This document shows, piece by piece, positions 7,644-14,015 of a stretch of DNA of 19,485 nt. Position numbers and translations under genes: made by a program. The stretch lies in contig CAYHGV010000055.1 of assembly GCA_964356135.1 (NCBI GenBank), forward strand, positions 1-19,485. The letters are read 5' to 3'. Below the pieces are notes generated by a model. It worked only from the letters and a program-made list of their open reading frames with translations, was not told where the DNA came from and did not search any database. Source of the stretch: CAYHGV01 sp964356135 (GTDB lineage Bacteria; Hydrothermota; Tepidihabitantia; CAYHGV01). Numbering within the stretch: the stretch's first letter is position 1; each line of letters begins with the position of its first letter.

Positions 7644-10600
7644 ACAATCACAACGAGAAACTGATAGACCACCTCAATCAATTACTCGGTTCCAGCGAGC
7701 GAGCCCAATTCGCAGTCGGCTATCTTTTTCTTTCCGGACTGATCGGTATTGCCAGGCGACTCCTTAATCTGAAAGAACTACGATTACTTATTGGCAACAC
7801 GTCGAACCGCGAGACTGTGGAAATGCTGGTCGAAGCCTACCGCCGCCTGGATATTGCGGCAGAAGAAGTCGAGAAGCAGGTTTATCCCAAGAGGATGGAA
7901 GTCGGGAAAATGGTCGAGGAAACTGCCGGGAGCCTAAGGAACGCAGTTGAATTAATGGACCAAACGGATGAAGCCCAAGCGTTGATTACCGGACTGATCC
8001 GAATGGTCGAAGAAAAACGGCTCAAGGTTCGAGTTTACACTAGGGGCCGACTCCACGCAAAGGCGTATATTTTCAACTACGGCAGGATCTTCGATCTGGT
8101 CGGCAAAGAGATTGACCGTCACGAGAAAGGTATCGCAGTGGTCGGATCCTCGAATTTGACCCTTGCCGGATTGACCCATAACACCGAGTTGAATGTGATC
8201 GTTCAGGGCAACCAGAACCACACCGAACTTGTTCGTTGGTTTGATGATCTTTGGAAAGAAGCGCAGGAGTTTGATGAGACGCTGATGCGGGAACTCAAGG
8301 AATCATGGGCGACAGTACAGGTCAGACCTTACGACATCTACATGAAAACGCTCTATGCCCTTGTTAGAGATCGGCTGGAGGGTGAGGAAGAAAAAGAGCT
8401 CCTATGGGACGACGAAATATTCCGCAAACTGGCAAACTTCCAAAAAATTGCGGTCAAACAGTCAATACAGATGATACGCGATTTCGGCGGGGTGTTTATA
8501 TCAGATGTGGTCGGGCTCGGCAAGAGCTACATTGGCGCGGCCGTCATGAAACATTTTGAGCGCACAGACCACGCCCGGCCTCTGGTGATTTGTCCCGCTC
8601 CACTTACGGATATGTGGGAACGTTATAACGAGGTGTACCAGCTCAACGCCCGCGTGCTTTCAATGGGATATCTCCGAGAAGACGAAAACGACGATGTGAC
8701 TAGGCTTCTCAATGACTTTCGTTACAAAGATCGGGACTTCGTGCTGGTGGACGAAAGCCACAATTTCCGGTACCCTATCACACAACGCTACAAGGTCGTT
8801 CAGGCTTTCCTCTCGACTGGCCGAAGATGCTGTTTTCTTACAGCAACTCCCCGGAACAAAAGTGCGTGGGACGTTTATCACCAGATTAAATTATTTCACC
8901 AGGATGACCGGACCGACTTGCCAATTGATCCACCTAACCTCAGGGAGTTTTTCAAACTGATCGAGCGAGGAGAGAAGAAATTGCCTGACCTGTTGGCAAA
9001 TATCCTTATTCGCCGAACACGAAACCACATCCTACGCTGGTATGGATTCGATGCTGAAACTCATGAGCCAGTTGACCCTAACCGTTTTCAGGAATACATC
9101 GAGGGTAAACGTCGGGCATATGTGCTGGTGGGTAATAGGCATCAGTTCTTTCCGAAACGCCAACTCGAAACTATCGAGTACAGCATTGAGGATACCTACC
9201 AGGGTCTTTACCAGAAGTTGCGGGGTTATCTCGGAAAGCCCAAAAAGGATAAATCAATGACCGTGGACCCTGCCGATGAACTTACATACGCGCGTTATGG
9301 GCTGTGGCATTATGTCCACACTGAAAAGCAAAAGACGGAACCTTACGTCAGTCTTCAGCGCGCCGGAACGAACCTTCGCGGTCTGATGCGCGTGCTCTTG
9401 TTCAAGCGATTTGAGTCGTCAGTATATGCGTTTCAGGAAACTATCCGCCGCTTGCTTCACATCCACGAATCATTTCTGAAAGTCCTTGACGCAGGTTTTG
9501 TCCCTGCGGGTGAAGACGCACAATACATCCTCTACGAAAGCGATATCCTGGAAGAGACCGACATCATGGACACTTTACGCGAAGTGTCCAAGCGTTATAG
9601 TACTAAAGACTTCGATACCGTCACTCTCCGAAAGCACATTCAACATGATATTTTACTTCTTCAGACCATTCAAGAACTTGTTGCCCCGATATCTCCAGAA
9701 AAAGACGTCAAGCTCCAGACGCTCAAAAGGCGACTATCCGCGGAGCCATTGAAAGGGGCAAAACGGCTGATCTTCACACAATATGCCGATACGGCGAGGT
9801 ATCTCTACGCTAATTTGAACCCAGACAACCGGTTGCCCGACGTGGAGGTTATCTATAGTGGCGATAAGAGTAAGGAACGCGTCGTAGGCAGGTTTGCACC
9901 GAAGGCGAATCCGGAATACCGTTTTGCCAAAGGCGAAGTTGAGCTTACGACCGTGATCGCAACCGACGTTTTGGCTGAAGGTTTGAACCTCCAAGACTGC
10001 GATAACATTATCAATTACGACCTCCACTGGAATCCGGTCCGTCTGATCCAACGTTTCGGGCGAATCGACCGCATAGGCTCAGAACACGAAGTCATCTTCG
10101 CCTACAACTTCCTGCCGGAAATTGGTATTGAAAAGACCCTTGGTTTACACGAGAAACTACACAACCGTATTCAGGAGATCCATGATACCATCGGAGAAGA
10201 CTCCAAAATTCTCGACGAAACCGAACATTTGAACCCGGACGCGATGTATGCCATCTATGAGTCACGGGGTAGCCGTCCCGTTCAGATGGATCTATGGGGC
10301 AAACCGGAAGATGAGTTCTTGGACCTCAATGAAGCCGAAGAAATTCTCAGACAACTGCGAAAGGATGACCCGGTGGAGTTTGAACGCATCGCCAATCTCC
10401 GTGATGGTATCCGTACAGCACGGTCTTCCCTTCAAAAAGGCATGTTTGCTTTCTGCCAGGCGGGCCGTTTTCAGCAGTTGTTTTTGCTTGACGAAAAAGG
10501 CGAAATCATTTCTCGAGATGTTCCCAAGGTAGTCGGGACCGTCAAATGCGCTCCCGGGGCCAAAGCTGCCAACCTGCCGGATGGATATAATAAAGCTGTT

Positions 10601-10969
10601 ATGGTGGTCAAACTGGCATTTGCTGAGGAAGTCAAACACCGAGAAGCTGAACGGACATACTCGTTCAACTTGACCCAGGGCCAAGTTTACATACTCCGTG
10701 AACTGCGCATTTTATTCGAGACAACTGAGGAGGAAGAAATGAAAGGGAATGTTAATACCTTGGAGAAAGCTTTTCGTGGACCATTGACAGGAGCGGCAAA
10801 GCAACAGCTGAATCAATTACGCCGGAACGGCGTTAGTGGCGAGGCGCTTTACAAGGACCTGATCCGAATTTACGATCAACATAACCTGAGAGATGCCTCT
10901 GTTCGGCGAAGTCCTGAGATAGAAGATAGACCTATTGTCAAAATTATTTGTAGTGAGGCTTTTGTTTAG
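7622..10969 (+). CDS. PLD-domain SNF2-type helicase, probable defence effector
   Basis: This 1,115-aa protein fuses a phospholipase-D-type nuclease domain to a superfamily 2 helicase. The PLD half-site shows HAK (H145, K147) followed by VVGSSNLT (175-180); only one HKD-like motif is present, so a dimer would be needed, as for the PLD endonuclease BfiI. The helicase motifs are complete: Walker A GLGKS (298-302), Walker B DESH (377-380), TATP (407-410), ATDVLAEGLNLQ (from 780) and QRFGRIDR (810-817). The first ~140 residues may be part of the PLD fold. A GAAGGA ribosome binding site (7613-7618) precedes ATG 7622 inside the methyltransferase gene. Together with the methyltransferase it would form an ATP-driven DNA-cleaving restriction-like pair. 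The DISARM genes drmA, drmB and drmC are not present as such, and no HsdS is seen. No clear terminator follows the stop. Confidence 0.85.
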   Translation: MPSHDIIDNHNEKLIDHLNQLLGSSERAQFAVGYLFLSGLIGIARRLLNLKELRLLIGNTSNRETVEMLVEAYRRLDIAAEEVEKQVYPKRMEVGKMVEETAGSLRNAVELMDQTDEAQALITGLIRMVEEKRLKVRVYTRGRLHAKAYIFNYGRIFDLVGKEIDRHEKGIAVVGSSNLTLAGLTHNTELNVIVQGNQNHTELVRWFDDLWKEAQEFDETLMRELKESWATVQVRPYDIYMKTLYALVRDRLEGEEEKELLWDDEIFRKLANFQKIAVKQSIQMIRDFGGVFISDVVGLGKSYIGAAVMKHFERTDHARPLVICPAPLTDMWERYNEVYQLNARVLSMGYLREDENDDVTRLLNDFRYKDRDFVLVDESHNFRYPITQRYKVVQAFLSTGRRCCFLTATPRNKSAWDVYHQIKLFHQDDRTDLPIDPPNLREFFKLIERGEKKLPDLLANILIRRTRNHILRWYGFDAETHEPVDPNRFQEYIEGKRRAYVLVGNRHQFFPKRQLETIEYSIEDTYQGLYQKLRGYLGKPKKDKSMTVDPADELTYARYGLWHYVHTEKQKTEPYVSLQRAGTNLRGLMRVLLFKRFESSVYAFQETIRRLLHIHESFLKVLDAGFVPAGEDAQYILYESDILEETDIMDTLREVSKRYSTKDFDTVTLRKHIQHDILLLQTIQELVAPISPEKDVKLQTLKRRLSAEPLKGAKRLIFTQYADTARYLYANLNPDNRLPDVEVIYSGDKSKERVVGRFAPKANPEYRFAKGEVELTTVIATDVLAEGLNLQDCDNIINYDLHWNPVRLIQRFGRIDRIGSEHEVIFAYNFLPEIGIEKTLGLHEKLHNRIQEIHDTIGEDSKILDETEHLNPDAMYAIYESRGSRPVQMDLWGKPEDEFLDLNEAEEILRQLRKDDPVEFERIANLRDGIRTARSSLQKGMFAFCQAGRFQQLFLLDEKGEIISRDVPKVVGTVKCAPGAKAANLPDGYNKAVMVVKLAFAEEVKHREAERTYSFNLTQGQVYILRELRILFETTEEEEMKGNVNTLEKAFRGPLTGAAKQQLNQLRRNGVSGEALYKDLIRIYDQHNLRDASVRRSPEIEDRPIVKIICSEAFV

Positions 10970-11010
10970 TGCAAAGGTTTTTGTTATTTCATTCGCGTTT
11001 TAGTTTTGTC

Positions 11011-11038
11011 ATTTCGTATAATAACGATTATACGAAAT
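11011..11038. other. dif-like 28-bp perfect dyad site 3
   Basis: The left arm is ATTTCGTATAA (11011-11021), the centre TAACGA (11022-11027) and the right arm TTATACGAAAT (11028-11038). The arms are exact reverse complements. It lacks the 55-bp terminator/hairpin portion seen at sites 1 and 2 and has a different 6-bp centre. It lies 41 nt after the helicase stop, closing the defence cassette. Confidence 0.5.
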
Positions 11039-11046
11039 CATAAATC

Positions 11047-11075
11047 TTGACGATATTCGAGAAGCGTTTTATAAC
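11047..11075 (+). promoter_or_regulatory. Sigma70-like promoter before the PEGA lipoprotein
   Basis: TTGACG (11047-11052) is separated by 17 nt from TATAAC (11070-11075), starting 8 nt after dif-like site 3. An AAGGAGGG ribosome binding site follows at 11091-11098, just before ATG 11103. Confidence 0.5.
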
Positions 11076-11102
11076 TTAGGGACAGGCTGTAAGGAGGGTT
11101 AA

Positions 11103-11414
11103 ATGAAACATTTAAGGTTGGCGCAAAGAGCACCTCTCCAAATAACTAAAGTTCTATTATACCTAACTTCATTCTTTTTGCTAATAATCGGCTGTAAAAG
11201 TGAGGAACCTGTCGGTTTCATTGAGGTAAAGTCGACGCCGAGTGGTGCCCAAGTATTTTTAGATGGTTCAGCAACGGGTGAAACAACCTACTGCGTCCTT
11301 GAAAATGTCAAAGAAGGTGAACATACGGTTAAACTGACTAAGAGCGGGTATACTGACTGGGATACAATTGTAATCGTGCTTCAACATCAAGTGTCAACAA
11401 TTAATGGAAGGTAA
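11103..11414 (+). CDS. Small PEGA-domain lipoprotein
   Basis: This 103-aa protein starts with a long n-region and a lipoprotein signal ending LLIIGC (Cys31), so the mature protein should be lipid-anchored in the cell envelope. The mature part is a single PEGA-type beta domain: FIEVKSTPSGAQVFLDG, then a TGETT turn, VKEGEHTVKLTKSGY and a final strand. PEGA domains are extracytoplasmic modules of surface and cell-wall-associated proteins. The last strand ends abruptly after QVSTINGR, so the protein is either a minimal one-domain form or slightly cut at the C-terminus. It has its own promoter and a strong ribosome binding site immediately after dif-like site 3, so it may be the first gene of a further cassette. 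Confidence 0.75.
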   Translation: MKHLRLAQRAPLQITKVLLYLTSFFLLIIGCKSEEPVGFIEVKSTPSGAQVFLDGSATGETTYCVLENVKEGEHTVKLTKSGYTDWDTIVIVLQHQVSTINGR

Positions 11415-11422
11415 CTATATAC

Positions 11423-11450
11423 TTTACAAACGCAGTAAGAGAGATATACT
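11423..11450 (+). promoter_or_regulatory. Promoter for the 58-aa ORF
   Basis: TTTACA (11423-11428) is separated by 16 nt from TATACT (11445-11450), with a predicted start near 11457. An AAGGGGG ribosome binding site and ATG 11471 follow directly. Confidence 0.5.
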
Positions 11451-11470
11451 AATAGAAAAAGGGGGTCATA

Positions 11471-11647
11471 ATGACCGAGGAAGAGATTAAAAAAATGATT
11501 GAAGAAGCACTCCACCATGCCGATATAAATTATTCTCGGCAAGACATAAGAACCGAAGACCTCATAAAGGCGGTTCGGGCAGTAGTTGATTTGGTAGATA
11601 CCCAAATCAATAGGATAAATGAACTCGAAAGGAAGATTAATCGATAA
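11471..11647 (+). CDS. Small acidic helical protein (58 aa), unknown
   Basis: The ORF begins MTEEEIKKMIEEALHH and continues with two predicted amphipathic helices, ending INRINELERKINR in coiled-coil style. The AAGGGGG ribosome binding site about 6 nt before ATG and a clean upstream promoter support expression. No Cys, no membrane segment and no recognisable family. It could be a small regulator or an adaptor that oligomerises. Small size and lack of family make this a candidate only. Confidence 0.5.
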   Translation: MTEEEIKKMIEEALHHADINYSRQDIRTEDLIKAVRAVVDLVDTQINRINELERKINR

Positions 11648-11807
11648 CATCCTTTTCTAAATTTCTTCTTATAACTCCCCTTAACGTCTTAAAAAACATC
11701 CGTTTCTGTCGAAGAGAGCAATTTTTATCCTTTTGCATATCTTGAACTACACAGTTTGTTCTTAATTCCTTTTCGGCTTTTTTATCTAAAGTTGTCTTAG
11801 TTTTCAT
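11637..11807 (-). CDS. Candidate reverse-strand small basic protein (56 aa)
   Basis: Reading the reverse strand from ATG at 11807, the ORF starts MKTKTTLDKKAEKELRTN and ends VIRRNLEKDVID. It is Lys/Arg-rich and predicted helical. An AGGTAG stretch that also forms the stop of the preceding reverse ORF could be its ribosome binding site (TAGTAAATG junction). It converges on and overlaps the end of the 58-aa plus-strand ORF by 11 nt. Evidence is only coding-like composition and the tight junction. Confidence 0.25.
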   Translation of the reverse strand: MKTKTTLDKKAEKELRTNCVVQDMQKDKNCSLRQKRMFFKTLRGVIRRNLEKDVID

Positions 11808-11810
11808 TTA

Positions 11811-11939
11811 CTACCTGCTTGTTGTTATTTTTTCTTTCAGCACTCTAACAATCCTTCTCATCGTCTCCGGGCGGTAAATAGATTCTAACTTGACATTCAG
11901 GAGTTCGGGGATAGTATGACCGCAAAAGGAGGGCAGCAT
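11811..11939 (-). CDS. Candidate reverse-strand 42-aa ORF
   Basis: The frame reads MLPSFCGHTIPELLN followed by a region with RPETMRRIVRVLKEKITTSR, which is helix-turn-helix-like in feel but too short to assign. Its stop is 3 nt from the next reverse ORF's ATG, suggesting coupling. Its ATG shares bases with the plus-strand ATG at 11938, so both cannot easily be strongly expressed. The frame is also open further upstream as the antisense of the 83-aa gene. Confidence 0.2.
   Translation of the reverse strand: MLPSFCGHTIPELLNVKLESIYRPETMRRIVRVLKEKITTSR
11890..11917 (+). promoter_or_regulatory. Possible promoter for the 83-aa ORF
   Basis: TTGACA (11890-11895) is separated by 16 nt from TAGTAT (11912-11917). 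The -35 is perfect and the -10 weak. The predicted start (about 11924) would place the AAGGAGGG ribosome binding site at the very 5' end of the mRNA. Confidence 0.35.
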
Positions 11940-12189
11940 GAAACCTACTATCGGGCGATTACAATTTATGCTGGAATCATTAAAGAAAAAGAAAAAAACA
12001 GAAACTAAAGAAGTAACTCTTAGAAAAAAACTTGTTGCTGCGGGGCAGTTAATTAGCGTAGAATTGAAAGGACATATCGTAGTCGAGCCAAACCCAGACT
12101 TACAATGTTTGATAGATATTGTTTCGTATCTTTCGGAGATTATAGAGAGCATGTCTAACGAGATAGCCGAACTGAAAAAGAAATCTTAG
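11938..12189 (+). CDS. Small basic/coiled-coil protein (83 aa), unknown
   Basis: A strong AAGGAGGG ribosome binding site (11926-11933) lies 4 nt before ATG 11938. The N-terminal third is very basic (SLKKKKKTETKEVTLRKKL). The middle is a short beta-like stretch (LISVELKGHIVVEPNPD) and the C-terminal ~35 residues form an amphipathic helix ending EIAELKKKS. There is no membrane segment and no recognisable family. The pattern is compatible with a small nucleic-acid-binding or phage/mobile-element protein, but I would not name it. Confidence 0.5.
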   Translation: MKPTIGRLQFMLESLKKKKKTETKEVTLRKKLVAAGQLISVELKGHIVVEPNPDLQCLIDIVSYLSEIIESMSNEIAELKKKS

Positions 12190-12392
12190 ACGCCTTTCTG
12201 GGGTGCTTTTTATAAGGGGTGAAGTTAAGGGTCAGGTTTTGGATCTTGGCATTAAAAATACAAAGTGAATGGGTCTGAAAAACATAACCGTCCCCATTTC
12301 TTTCTAGTGTTCTGTCCCTAACAGATCTTTACATTTGAAAGTGGTAATTTATTCATTAAAATCGAGATTATTCTCTTTTAGACTGTGTCACA
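12190..12392. other. Intergenic, no gene seen
   Basis: The first part of the 568-nt gene-free stretch before 12758. It contains short fragments (for example AACCGTCCCC near 12287 and GTTCTGTCCC near 12309) reminiscent of the edges of REP-type elements, but no ORF with a ribosome binding site. Confidence 0.4.
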
Positions 12393-12477
12393 ATGTTATT
12401 CTGAGGAGTGAAACGACGAAGAATTTCAATTAAGATGCAGAAAAAGATGAGATTGTTCACTTCGTTCAGAATGACAT
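12393..12477. repeat. MITE/REP-like imperfect palindrome
   Basis: The left half (ATTCTGAGGAGTGAAACGAC, then GAAGAATTTC) is an imperfect reverse complement of the right half (GAGATTGTTCACTTCG, then TTCAGAATGAC). The ATTCTGA / TCAGAAT ends are hallmarks of a dispersed bacterial intergenic palindrome that I have seen in several phyla. It should fold into a long hairpin and may be non-autonomous. Confidence 0.6.
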
Positions 12478-12656
12478 TAAATGTCAAGTGATTTATGGGA
12501 CAGCACACTAGCTGTTGAACTTGCCTAAGTGAAGGGCACAGCCACTTTTTGGGGTGATCGGGCCGATAATTTAAGGAAAAGAATATGTTGTTGATCAACC
12601 TAAGTCTGTGCTTAACTCAAAACGGATTATTGAGCTTGTCCAAAAAGTCAAAAAAT

Positions 12657-12758
12657 ACCACGAAATCTCGAAAGGACGAAATCACGAAAGAAGGTAACTT
12701 ATTTTGGCACAAAAAGTTATGAAATTTCGTGTTTTTAGAATTTCGTGCTTTTCGTGGT
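12657..12758. repeat. CGAAA-rich imperfect inverted repeat
   Basis: ACCACGAAAT, CTCGAAAGG and ATCACGAAAG on the left (from 12657) are mirrored on the right by AATTTCGTG, TTTCGTGC and TTTCGTGGT (to 12758). Multiple short CGAAA / TTTCG units form a long foldback. Probably a dispersed intergenic repeat family rather than a gene. Confidence 0.6.
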
Positions 12759-13065
12759 TAATATTGTGTTTTTAGACAAATTCTATTACCTATTTTTACC
12801 AAACGAAGCCAAATTAAGAGCCAGCGAATATCGCCGGCTATGAGCTGTGCGAGTTCGTTTAAAAAGACGGAAGCCGATGGTTTATAGCCGGGTATATGCC
12901 GTTCAAGAAGCTTCCTTCCCCAGCCATAGTGACCAAACGACTCCCAGTTCCTGACCAATTCGAATCGGAACGGCATAGGTTGATTGTACTCTTTTTATCC
13001 CATCCGTAAACCTCTGAGCCCGCCCAGTTGATGAGGCTTGACGGTTGGAAGGATTTCAGTAACAT
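12758..13065 (-). pseudogene. Possible frameshifted gene remnant
   Basis: On the reverse strand, 12758-12976 reads as a convincing 72-aa peptide starting MPFRFELVRNWESFGHYGWG and containing RKLLERHIPGYKPS, with a hydrophobic end. A different frame just upstream (13065 to about 12980) gives NWAGSEVYGWDKKS. Joined by a frameshift near 12980 they could be the C-terminal part of one enzyme, possibly a glycosyltransferase. The family is not certain, and the upstream end lies antisense to the start region of the acyltransferase gene. Confidence 0.25.
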
Positions 13066-13786
13066 TACCGTGATGGTCTTGCTCAGTCGTGCACGGCACC
13101 GAAGGGGTGATTGGTTGTTTCAGCTACCGAAAGCCATTTTTTTGAGACTCTACGGATTTTTTATCAGAACCAACGTCCGGAATCGCCACAAACTTCCCAA
13201 ACAACCCGATGTGATTATTGCCGTTAACCATAAAGCCGGTCTCGACCCGATTGCAATCCAGATAGCATTGCGGTCGAGAATTTTCTTCGCTACCGATGGC
13301 CAGTGGTTCAATAGTCGGTTTGGACGATTCTTTTTCGGAAAGCTCAGTGATGGTTTTCCGGTCTATAATGAAAAAGGAGTGGAGAATATTCCAGGCATGC
13401 GGCAGTGCCTTGAATTTTTACGAATGGGGTATACGATCGGCATCTTTCCCGAAGGGCGATTGGTCCGGGACCGTTTGGTCGGCGAGATTCAGGATGGCGC
13501 CGCCTATTTGAGCGTGAAGTCAGGCGTCCCGATTGTGCCGGTCTATATCCACTATCCGGTTATGGGACCAGACCCGGGTGGTTTTGTCAGTTTGCCGCTC
13601 ATCTGGGAGGGAATTGTCTCGGTATTCGGCAATCTCTTCCGGACGATCGAGGTGATTGTCGGCGACCCGATCTGGCCGGAGCGAATGGCCAAACAATCGA
13701 AATCTCAAAAGTCCGTCATTCGCAAAATCAACCAGAATATCTACGAGCAGTTCCATAAGCTGGCAGGAGTTTTTCAGCATAAATAA
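13031..13786 (+). CDS. plsC: 1-acyl-sn-glycerol-3-phosphate acyltransferase-like (PlsC family)
   Basis: A predicted membrane-associated acyltransferase of phospholipid synthesis, transferring an acyl chain to lysophosphatidate or a related lysolipid. The catalytic NHx4D motif is NHKAGLD and the substrate motif IFPEGRLVRD is present, followed by GAAYLSVKSGVPIVPVYI, all in the order typical of the family. Length (about 237-252 aa) is normal. The start is unclear: TTG 13028, ATG 13031, GTG 13070 and ATG 13073 are in frame and none has a good ribosome binding site. ATG 13073 would still leave about 50 residues before the catalytic motif. It stands apart from the operon that starts at 14016. Which lysolipid it uses cannot be told from sequence. 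Confidence 0.85.
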   Translation: MRLDGWKDFSNITVMVLLSRARHRRGDWLFQLPKAIFLRLYGFFIRTNVRNRHKLPKQPDVIIAVNHKAGLDPIAIQIALRSRIFFATDGQWFNSRFGRFFFGKLSDGFPVYNEKGVENIPGMRQCLEFLRMGYTIGIFPEGRLVRDRLVGEIQDGAAYLSVKSGVPIVPVYIHYPVMGPDPGGFVSLPLIWEGIVSVFGNLFRTIEVIVGDPIWPERMAKQSKSQKSVIRKINQNIYEQFHKLAGVFQHK

Positions 13787-13974
13787 GCAGGAAACATAAG
13801 ATGGAACTCACTCAATAGGTATCGTGAGATACAAATAATAATCCTTCGGTGCTTACTCTTTTTCAGTGTCTTCTGTGTTTTCAGTGGTAAAACCATCATC
13901 CGTATCCATCTGTGGTTTGATTTATTCCGTGTCGGTCTTGTCTTCGGTGGTTTCAAAAGGCTTGTGCCGGTCTA
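13787..13974. other. Intergenic, GTG/TTTTCAGTG-rich
   Basis: No gene is seen. It contains short repeated units (GTGTCTTCTGTGTTTTCAGT at 13866-13885, ATCTGTGGTTTGATT and ATTCCGTGTCGG further on) that resemble a degenerate dispersed intergenic repeat. No cobalamin riboswitch core is evident. Confidence 0.35.
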
Positions 13975-14002
13975 TTGACAAATAATGAATTTCTCATATA
14001 GT
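13975..14002 (+). promoter_or_regulatory. Promoter of the nucleotidase-like/btu operon
   Basis: TTGACA (13975-13980) is separated by 16 nt from TATAGT (13997-14002). The predicted start near 14009 is only about 7 nt before ATG 14016, and no Shine-Dalgarno is present, so the mRNA would be almost leaderless. Confidence 0.65.
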
Positions 14003-14015
14003 CCACTACATAGCA

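Noticed and set aside
4314..10969. Complete BREX, DISARM or type I R-M locus
   Set aside because: Only a methyltransferase and a PLD-helicase are present; no BrxL/PglZ/BrxC, DrmB or HsdS-like genes lie in the flanks.
12583..12720. 45-codon plus-strand ORF beginning MLLINLSLCL after an AAGGAAAAG stretch
   Set aside because: It runs into the CGAAA repeat, has low-complexity composition and no coding-like conservation signal.
12657..12758. CRISPR array
   Set aside because: The repeated CGAAA units are 5-10 nt, irregular and mirrored, not regularly spaced direct repeats with unique spacers.
13787..14015. Cobalamin riboswitch upstream of the import operon
   Set aside because: No B12-box-like core or suitable structure is apparent, and the promoter lies just before the ATG.
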